Shown here one piece after another: positions 1 to 4,154 of a DNA stretch of 5,542 bases. Positions within the stretch are counted from its first letter, which is position 1; each line of letters starts with the position of its first letter. Made by a program: the position numbers and the translations under genes. The stretch comes from Synergistes sp. (GTDB lineage Bacteria; Synergistota; Synergistia; Synergistales; Synergistaceae). The stretch spans positions 1 to 5,542 of the forward strand of contig JAEEYY010000125.1 in NCBI GenBank assembly GCA_016288355.1. The letters are read 5' to 3'. The notes below the pieces were generated by a model, which was not told the origin of the DNA, did not search any database, and was given only the letters and a program-made list of their open reading frames with translations.

Positions 1-324
1 AAGGAAGTAAGAGAGCTTTGTAAGAAGCTGGACGTCAAGGAACCGCCGGAAGCTTCTCTGACAAGGCCCAGCGTGATCACCCCTGCCGACACAAGGGGAG
101 TAGACTACCTGGAAAGCGAGTATACCGCGATTGAAATGTTATTCGACAACAGCAAGGAACCAGTAAATATCGTCGACACGGTCATAGGCACTAAAGATCA
201 ACCAGACGATGTGAGGCCCCTGGGCAGCGGCATGGGCTATCAGCGAACCTTCCAAAGCCCTCTTGATAAGTGTAATTATGACCCTTTGGATTACGACTAT
301 GGAGACCCATGGCTTGATGATTAG
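1..324 (+). CDS. Exported acidic protein A, copy 1 (C-terminal part; 5' end outside window)
   Basis: The reading frame is open from the first base and ends at TAG 322-324, giving 107 residues that align with the C-terminal half of the two full copies downstream. Position 1 falls in the end of the charged helix (KEVRELCKKLDVKEPPEA, matching EEVKKICSDMDVKPPADA in copy 2). A variable linker follows, then the acidic tail NYDPLDYDYGDPWLDD. A GTG at 73 could be taken as a start, but it is internal: the homology begins before it and it has no ribosome binding site. The signal peptide and the Gly/His segment must lie upstream of the window. The linker resembles copy 2 in its first part (RPSV, LESE.TA) and copy 3 in its second (GTKD, PLGSG). 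A Cys in the tail (DKCNYD) is unique to this copy. B copy 1 follows after 53 nt. Function unknown. Confidence 0.85.
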   Translation, partial: KEVRELCKKLDVKEPPEASLTRPSVITPADTRGVDYLESEYTAIEMLFDNSKEPVNIVDTVIGTKDQPDDVRPLGSGMGYQRTFQSPLDKCNYDPLDYDYGDPWLDD

Positions 325-377
325 CGGTAAAGCAGAGAACCGTCCTTTGCCGTATGCTGAAACGGAGGGAAAACAAC
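325..377 (+). promoter_or_regulatory. Conserved 53-nt A-B spacer with B1 ribosome binding site
   Basis: The spacer contains the block CTTTGCCGTATGC and then GGAGG at 364-368, 9 nt before the B1 ATG. CCGT (350-353) can pair with ACGG (362-365), forming a small stem that takes in the first two G's of the Shine-Dalgarno. All three A-B spacers have this block and the same length, although their 5' parts differ. It probably sets B translation relative to A; a regulatory role is inference. Confidence 0.5.
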
Positions 378-830
378 ATGAAAAATAAACTCGCATCTTT
401 ACTTGCAGCGTTGCTCTGCGTTGCCGTCTTTGCGCTCCCGGCAGCCGCCGAAAAGGGCTTCACCGAGATCAAGCGCGACAAAAATATCATCCTTTTGTTC
501 AAAAACGACTCGGTAAAGGATAAGGGCGATTATGTATTCGGACAGATCAAGGTAGTATACTTAAAACCGGTGAAGACACCGAACGGCAAAACGGCTTCTG
601 CCGGCATCTGGTCATACGCCGTCGATAAAAAAGAAAAACAGGCCAAGACTCTGGCGCAGGCGATGTATGACAGTAAAAATAAAAAGATATACAGCCGCGC
701 CTATAACTTCATCGGCGTCAAATACAGACCGATACGCCCCGGCACCGCCGGCGAAGATATACGCAACGCGCTGCTTTATGCGGCAGCAAAGCCGCAGAGC
801 GGCGGCAAAAAGACCAAAACAAAGAAATAG
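378..830 (+). CDS. Small exported basic protein B, copy 1
   Basis: The product has 150 residues. The start at 378 is chosen because GGAGG (364-368) sits 9 nt upstream and because the signal peptide then begins cleanly as MKNKLASLLAALL. An in-frame ATG at 354 would place the ribosome binding site inside the gene. Residues 1-24 are a Sec signal peptide with likely cleavage after LPAAA. The mature protein of about 126 residues has an alternating beta-like part (NIILLF, DYVFGQIKVVYLKP), WSYAVD, an Ala/Lys helix, KYRPIRPGTAGEDI and a Lys-rich tail GKKTKTKK. No mature Cys is present. The order of strands and the late 'Y.PI.PGT.GE.I' element faintly recall surface-adhesin-E-like exported proteins; this is a weak impression, not an assignment. 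It is paired with A copy 1 upstream and followed by a terminator. It differs from copy 2 at 7 positions. Confidence 0.9.
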   Translation: MKNKLASLLAALLCVAVFALPAAAEKGFTEIKRDKNIILLFKNDSVKDKGDYVFGQIKVVYLKPVKTPNGKTASAGIWSYAVDKKEKQAKTLAQAMYDSKNKKIYSRAYNFIGVKYRPIRPGTAGEDIRNALLYAAAKPQSGGKKTKTKK

Positions 831-868
831 GCTTAGATCATCCTGTATGGATAATCCTTGACTGCACT

Positions 869-913
869 GCGGCCGGATCCTGCAAAAAGAATGCGCAGGC
901 CCCGGCCGCTTTT
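869..913 (+). terminator. Rho-independent terminator after module 1
   Basis: GCGGCCGG (869-876) pairs with CCGGCCGC (902-909). After a 2x2 internal loop, CCTGC (879-883) pairs with GCAGG (895-899). TTTT follows at 910-913. It lies 38 nt after the B1 stop. The inner GGATCCTGC...GCGCAG core recurs in the hairpin after B3. Confidence 0.85.
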
Positions 914-944
914 GCAAATAATGCCTGCCTCTGCCGCAGCCTTC

Positions 945-972
945 TTGACAACAAAAATAACTATAGTATCTT
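945..972 (+). promoter_or_regulatory. Likely sigma70-type promoter for module 2
   Basis: A perfect -35 box TTGACA (945-950) is followed after 16 nt by TATCTT (967-972), a 4/6 match to the -10 consensus. It lies just downstream of the module 1 terminator. The resulting leader to the A2 start is about 120 nt. That leader holds a small possible hairpin GCCGC (1050-1054)/GCGGC (1064-1068) and no convincing gene. Confidence 0.55.
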
Positions 973-1098
973 TAGATAAAGCAGATCAAAAATACTGCAG
1001 ACAATACTTTACAAGCAGATCGCCCCAACGCTGAAATATGCGAAAAACAGCCGCCGCAAATAAGCGGCCTGAGAAAACAAGAAAAGGAGATACAGACA

Positions 1099-1809
1099 AT
1101 GCGGGAACGTATAACAGACAAACTTACGGTTCATCTTTCAAAAACACTCCTCATGGCAGTGATGCTCTGCGCACTGGCTTTGGCGGCTGCATCACAGAAT
1201 GCTGCTTTCGCCCATGGCGGCGGAGGCGGCGGAGGCGGGCATGACGAAGAACCGGGAATGCAGGAAACTACGCAGGAAGATAAAGAAACAGCAAAAAATA
1301 AGCAAAAGCTTTTCTGGGCCAAACAGAAAATGAGCAAGGCCTATAACAAACTGATCCGGCATCAGGAGTATATGAAAACAAAGATTCACTCCCCGAAAAC
1401 ATATAATTATTCTTCGGAACAGTTAGTCGCGGACATGAATGAAGAAGAGAAGCTGCAGAAAGAGCTTGCGGCAAGACAGGAGGAAGTAAAAAAGATATGC
1501 AGCGATATGGACGTCAAACCGCCGGCAGATGCCATGTTGGTGAGACCGAGCGTATTAGGCCCGGCAGAAACTTCGGCCGCATACAAACTGGAAAGCGAGA
1601 AGACCGCACTGGATCGTTTCGCAGACTCGCTCACTCCGTCCAGCAATTTTGAAGTTCCAAATGCCGACATGATCGCAGGCACTTCGGACACTCATGGTGA
1701 CAGGCCAAGCGCCGGGCTTGACTGGAGCCCCCGCTCTCCCTGGGATAAAACTAACTATGACCCTTTGGATTATTACGATTATGAAGACGAGCTGCTTGAT
1801 GATGATTAA
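1099..1809 (+). CDS. Exported acidic Gly/His protein A, copy 2
   Basis: The product has 236 residues. AAGGAG (1084-1089) lies 9 nt before the ATG. Residues 1-38 form a Sec signal peptide with an extended charged N-region, a hydrophobic core (LLMAVMLCALALAA) and likely cleavage after NAAFA. The mature protein would start H39, then eight Gly, H48 and DEEPG. Residues about 56-140 are strongly charged and helical: LFWAKQKMSKAYNKLIRHQEYM, then a second helix with EEEKLQKELAARQEEVKK, consistent with a helical hairpin or coiled coil. Cys134 is the only mature Cys. Residues 148-212 are a Ser/Pro/Asp linker, and the tail NYDPLDYYDYEDELLDDD is very acidic. By hand count the mature net charge is about -14. 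B copy 2 follows after 53 nt. I do not recognise the family. A metal-binding or scaffold role is conceivable from the His/Gly start and acidic tail, but unproven. Confidence 0.9.
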   Translation: MRERITDKLTVHLSKTLLMAVMLCALALAAASQNAAFAHGGGGGGGGHDEEPGMQETTQEDKETAKNKQKLFWAKQKMSKAYNKLIRHQEYMKTKIHSPKTYNYSSEQLVADMNEEEKLQKELAARQEEVKKICSDMDVKPPADAMLVRPSVLGPAETSAAYKLESEKTALDRFADSLTPSSNFEVPNADMIAGTSDTHGDRPSAGLDWSPRSPWDKTNYDPLDYYDYEDELLDDD

Positions 1810-1862
1810 AGACAAAACAGTGTGCAGTCTCTTTGCCGTATGCTTAAACGGAGGAAAACGAT
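1810..1862 (+). promoter_or_regulatory. Conserved 53-nt A-B spacer with B2 ribosome binding site
   Basis: GGAGG at 1850-1854 lies 8 nt before the B2 ATG. CCGT (1836-1839) can pair with ACGG (1848-1851). The spacer is 48/53 identical by eye to the one before B3. A nine-triplet mini-frame from ATG 1840 ends in TGA (1864-1866), overlapping the B2 start as ATGA. Confidence 0.5.
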
Positions 1863-2315
1863 ATGAAAAATAAACTCGCGACGTTACTTGCAGCGCTGAT
1901 CTGCCTTGCCGTCTTTGCGCTTCCCGCCGCGGCCGAAAAAGGATTTACAGAGATCAAACGCGACAAAAACATCATCCTTTTATTCAAAAACGACTCGGTA
2001 AAGGATAAAGGCGACTATGTATTCGGACAGGTCAAGGTAGTATATCTGAAACCCGTGAAGACGCCGAACGGCAAAACGGCTTCCGCAGGCATCTGGTCCT
2101 ACGCGGTCGACAAAAAAGAAAAACAGGCCAAGACTCTGGCTCAGGCGATGTACGACAGCAAGAACAAAAAGATATACAGCCGCGCCTATAACTTCATCGG
2201 CGCCAAATACAGACCGATAAGGCCGGGCACCGCTGGCGAAGATATCCGCAACGCGCTGCTTTATGCGGCAGCAAAACCGCAGCAGAGCGGCAAAAAAACA
2301 AAGACGAAAAAGTAA
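1863..2315 (+). CDS. Small exported basic protein B, copy 2
   Basis: The product has 150 residues. The signal peptide MKNKLATLLAALICLAVFAL-PAAA ends at residue 24. The mature protein begins EKGFTEIKRDKN and is strongly basic: a hand count gives 24 Lys and 5 Arg against 11 Asp/Glu, about +18. It carries the same segments as copy 1, including WSYAVD (78-83), KIYSRAYNFIG (103-113), PGTAGEDI (121-128) and the tail SGKKTKTKK. It differs from copy 1 at residues 7, 13, 15, 57, 114, 141 and 142, so the mature core is almost unchanged, while many third-codon positions differ. That pattern indicates purifying selection on an older duplication. It is likely exported with A copy 2, whose net charge is opposite. 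Function unknown. Confidence 0.9.
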   Translation: MKNKLATLLAALICLAVFALPAAAEKGFTEIKRDKNIILLFKNDSVKDKGDYVFGQVKVVYLKPVKTPNGKTASAGIWSYAVDKKEKQAKTLAQAMYDSKNKKIYSRAYNFIGAKYRPIRPGTAGEDIRNALLYAAAKPQQSGKKTKTKK

Positions 2316-2352
2316 CCTGTTCTTTTCGCAGAGAAACTGCCATGACCTTAAC

Positions 2353-2395
2353 AGCGGCCCAACTCCCTGATCCAAGCGGAATTCGGCCGCTTTTT
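2353..2395 (+). terminator. Rho-independent terminator after module 2
   Basis: AGCGGCC (2353-2359) pairs with GGCCGCT (2385-2391), followed by an uninterrupted T run (2391-2395). The loop is about 25 nt, with a possible short inner TCC (2364-2366)/GGA (2378-2380) stem. It begins 37 nt after the B2 stop. Confidence 0.8.
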
Positions 2396-2455
2396 CGTTA
2401 TGTCTTTAAAAAACGCGCGGGAAGCCCAATATCCTGCAGAGCCGCTGCGTCAGCT

Positions 2456-2483
2456 TTGAAAAAACAATGAGTGATGATATTAT
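2456..2483 (+). promoter_or_regulatory. Likely sigma70-type promoter for module 3, with extended -10
   Basis: The -35 box TTGAAA (2456-2461, 5/6) is followed by a 16-nt spacer and the -10 box TATTAT (2478-2483, 5/6). TGA directly before the -10 gives an extended TGn element. It sits between the module 2 terminator and A3 and implies a leader of about 85 nt. Confidence 0.6.
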
Positions 2484-2575
2484 TTCTGTAATGTTTTCAT
2501 TCACTCTGCAAATATTAAGATCAAAAAACTAAATGCATAAATTTCTGAAGGGCAAACAGAAAGGAGACAGATACC

Positions 2576-3262
2576 ATGCGGGAACGTACTGAAGATAAAT
2601 TACTGTGCCGCATTTACAAAGCGTTTCTTACGGCAGTCATGCTCTGTGCCGTTGCAATGTCGGCCGCGGCGCCTGATATCGCTTTTGCGCATGGAGGCGG
2701 AGGAGGCGGTGGAGGCCATGACGAAGAACCGGGACAGCAGGAAACTACGCAGGAAGATAAAGAAACAGCTAAAAATAAACAGAAGCTTTTCTGGGCCAAG
2801 CAAAAAATGAGCAAAGCCTTAAACAAACTGATACGGCATCAGGAATATATGAAAAAAAAGATAAACTCCCCGGAAACATATAATTATTCTTCGGAACAGT
2901 TAGCCGCGGACATGAGTGAAGAAGAAAAGCTGCAGAAAGAGTTTGCGGCCAGACAGGAGGAAGTAAAAAAACTTTGCAGCGATATGGACGTCAAACCGCC
3001 GGCAGAAGCCATGTTAACGGAGCCGGACGTATTTACCGATGCTGACAGTACAGCGGCACGGAATCTGCAGCCGGAGAAGCTTTCTTTTGCTAATTTTGAA
3101 ACACAAACCGCCAATTTGGTAGTGGGTACTAAAGATACGGATACGGGTGGTGTTAAGCCCCTGGGCAGCGGCGTAATCCAGGCACAAAGCTCCCTTCCTC
3201 TCTGGGATCAAACTTATAACCCGTTGGATTACGACTACGGAGACGAGCTGCTTGATGATTAG
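2576..3262 (+). CDS. Exported acidic Gly/His protein A, copy 3
   Basis: The product has 228 residues. AAGGAG (2561-2566) lies 9 nt before the ATG. Residues 1-38 form a signal peptide ending PDIAFA. The mature form would start H39-Gly8-H48-DEEPG exactly as in copy 2, although the Gly codons differ. Residues 39-147 match copy 2 at 99 of 109 positions, including the helical LFWAKQKMSKALNKLIRHQ segment, TYNYSSEQL and the LCSDMDVKPPAEAML boundary. Beyond 148 the two copies diverge sharply until the shared tail (TYNPLDYDYGDELLDD). The linker here contains VVGTKDT and KPLGSG, which match copy 1 rather than copy 2. Cys134 is retained. B copy 3 follows after 53 nt. Role unknown; probably an envelope or extracellular partner of B. 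Confidence 0.9.
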   Translation: MRERTEDKLLCRIYKAFLTAVMLCAVAMSAAAPDIAFAHGGGGGGGGHDEEPGQQETTQEDKETAKNKQKLFWAKQKMSKALNKLIRHQEYMKKKINSPETYNYSSEQLAADMSEEEKLQKEFAARQEEVKKLCSDMDVKPPAEAMLTEPDVFTDADSTAARNLQPEKLSFANFETQTANLVVGTKDTDTGGVKPLGSGVIQAQSSLPLWDQTYNPLDYDYGDELLDD

Positions 3263-3315
3263 AGACAAAACAGTGTACAGGCGCTTTGCCGTATGCCTAA
3301 ATGGAGGAAAACGAT
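3263..3315 (+). promoter_or_regulatory. Conserved 53-nt A-B spacer with B3 ribosome binding site
   Basis: GGAGG at 3303-3307 lies 8 nt before the B3 ATG. CCGT (3289-3292) faces ATGG (3301-3304), so the C-to-T change in this copy keeps the possible stem through a G-U pair. The same change creates an in-frame ATG at 3301 that overlaps the ribosome binding site and is not the likely start. Confidence 0.5.
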
Positions 3316-3768
3316 ATGAAAAATAAATTCGCGAGGTTATTTGCCGCGCTGCTCTGCCTTGCCGTCTTTGCTCTTCCTGCCGCAGCCGAAAAGGGATTTA
3401 CCGAGATCAAACGCGACAAAAATATAATCCTATTATTCAAAAACGATTCGATAAAGGATAAGGGTGATTATGTCTTCGGACAGGTCAAGGTCGTATACTT
3501 AAAACCCGTGAAGACGCCGAACGGCCAAACGGCCTCAGCCGGCGTATGGTCCTACGCGGTCGACAAAAAAGAAAAACAGGCCAAGACTCTGGCACAGGCA
3601 ATGTACGACAGTAAGAACAAAAAGATCTACAGCCGCGCCTATAACTTCATCGGCACCAAATACAGGCCGATAAAGCCGGGCACCGCTGGCGAAGATATCC
3701 GCAACGCGCTGCTTTATGCGGCAGCAAAGCCGCAGCAGAGCGGAAAAAAGACCAAAACTAAAAAATAA
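3316..3768 (+). CDS. Small exported basic protein B, copy 3
   Basis: The product has 150 residues. The start at 3316 is preferred to the in-frame ATG at 3301 because GGAGG (3303-3307) has proper spacing only for 3316 and because the N-terminus then matches the other copies. The signal peptide runs to residue 24 (MKNKFARLFAALLCLAVFAL, then PAAA). The mature protein is the same basic fold candidate as copies 1 and 2, with the tail GKKTKTKK. It differs from copy 2 at nine positions, four of them in the signal peptide (5, 7, 9, 13) and five in the mature part (46, 71, 77, 114, 120), all but 71 and 114 conservative. Residue 114 is Val, Ala and Thr in copies 1, 2 and 3. This is the last gene of the array; a hairpin follows before the glutaredoxin gene. 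Confidence 0.9.
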   Translation: MKNKFARLFAALLCLAVFALPAAAEKGFTEIKRDKNIILLFKNDSIKDKGDYVFGQVKVVYLKPVKTPNGQTASAGVWSYAVDKKEKQAKTLAQAMYDSKNKKIYSRAYNFIGTKYRPIKPGTAGEDIRNALLYAAAKPQQSGKKTKTKK

Positions 3769-3805
3769 TCCTGTGTTTCCTGCTGAACTATGATCCTTAT
3801 CTGCA

Positions 3806-3852
3806 CAGCAGCCTGGATCCTGCTTTGCGCAGTTTTCGGCTGCTGCTTTATT
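3806..3852 (+). terminator. Probable terminator after module 3
   Basis: CAGCAGCC (3806-3813) pairs with GGCTGCTG (3838-3845), followed by C and TTTATT (3847-3852). CTGC (3820-3823) can pair inside with GCAG (3829-3832). The T run is interrupted, so it may be weaker than the first two. The inner GGATCCTGC...GCGCAG core is shared with the module 1 hairpin, but the outer stem has a different sequence. Confidence 0.65.
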
Positions 3853-3876
3853 ATGCCCCTTAAAACTTATATGAGA

Positions 3877-3882
3877 TATAAT
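3877..3882 (+). promoter_or_regulatory. Possible -10 element for the glutaredoxin-isomerase operon
   Basis: A perfect TATAAT lies in an AT-rich stretch between the module 3 hairpin and the glutaredoxin ribosome binding site (AAGGAG 3894-3899). I find no good -35 box at normal spacing, so this rests on the -10 and its position only. It leaves a leader of roughly 20 nt. Confidence 0.35.
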
Positions 3883-3910
3883 AATCATAATCAAAGGAGT
3901 GTGAAGAAAA

Positions 3911-4150
3911 ATGGAAGTTATAGTCTATTCCACAAAGACATGTCCCTGGTGCAGAAAGGTAGAAGAATTCCTCGATGAGATCGGCGTAGAATATACCGCA
4001 AAAGACGTTTCGGAAGACCGTGCGGCTGCGATGGAAATAGTTAAAAAGACAAAGCAGATGGGTGTGCCTGTTACGAAGATCGGAGAAAAGTACATCGTTG
4101 GCTACAACCCTGACGCGATCAAAGAGGCCCTCGGCATAGCCGGCAAATAA
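3911..4150 (+). CDS. Glutaredoxin-like thiol-disulfide oxidoreductase (YruB-type)
   Basis: The 79-residue product is a single thioredoxin-fold domain of the compact glutaredoxin/NrdH size. It starts with a beta strand (EVIVYS), then the redox motif CPWC at Cys11 and Cys14 with the following Arg-Lys helix. The cis-proline loop GVPVT has Pro53, and the late IVGYNPDAI element replaces the GF[DN] found in many glutaredoxins. There is no signal peptide, so it acts in the cytoplasm, reducing disulfides or mixed disulfides in partner proteins. The overall pattern (STKTCPWC, DVSEDRAAA, QMGVPVT) resembles the small YruB-like group found in anaerobes. AAGGAG (3894-3899) lies 11 nt before the ATG. The glucose-6-phosphate isomerase gene begins 4 nt after its stop. 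The electron donor cannot be told from the sequence. Confidence 0.93.
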   Translation: MEVIVYSTKTCPWCRKVEEFLDEIGVEYTAKDVSEDRAAAMEIVKKTKQMGVPVTKIGEKYIVGYNPDAIKEALGIAGK

Positions 4151-4154
4151 TATC

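Larger units (their letters stand above)
1..3852 (+). repeat. Tandem array of three A-B gene modules, period about 1.45-1.49 kb
   Basis: Start-to-start distances are 1485 nt (B1 to B2), 1453 nt (B2 to B3) and 1477 nt (A2 to A3). Each complete unit reads promoter, A gene, 53-nt spacer, B gene, terminator. Coding parts and spacers are conserved. The B-to-A intergenic parts (831-1098 and 2316-2575) have diverged apart from the ribosome binding site and short patches such as AGATCAAAAA (983-992 and 2518-2527). The first unit is truncated by the window start, so the true copy number is unknown. Confidence 0.9.

Noticed and set aside
73..324. Stand-alone gene starting at GTG 73
   Set aside because: The same frame is open from base 1 and the upstream residues align with the A copies; no ribosome binding site precedes 73.
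1216..1239. Gly run as a slippage-prone phase-variation repeat
   Set aside because: The codons are mixed GGC, GGA and GGG (also GGT in copy 3), differ between copies and keep the same length, so it is not a simple unstable repeat.
1038..1244. Frame ending in a poly-Arg stretch upstream of and overlapping A2
   Set aside because: The Arg run is the Gly8 codon run read in another frame, there is no good ribosome binding site, and the frame is not kept before A3.
1980..2375. Antisense frames opposite the B genes, similar in all three copies
   Set aside because: They recur only because the B genes are repeated; they have no ribosome binding site and span the terminator.
1..3852. CRISPR array or insertion sequence as the cause of the repetition
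   Set aside because: The repeat unit is about 1.5 kb of two genes; there are no short direct repeats with spacers, no transposase and no visible terminal inverted repeats.
3790..3978. Small hydrophobic frame overlapping the module 3 hairpin and glutaredoxin start
   Set aside because: It lacks a ribosome binding site and runs through the terminator and into the glutaredoxin gene in a different frame.
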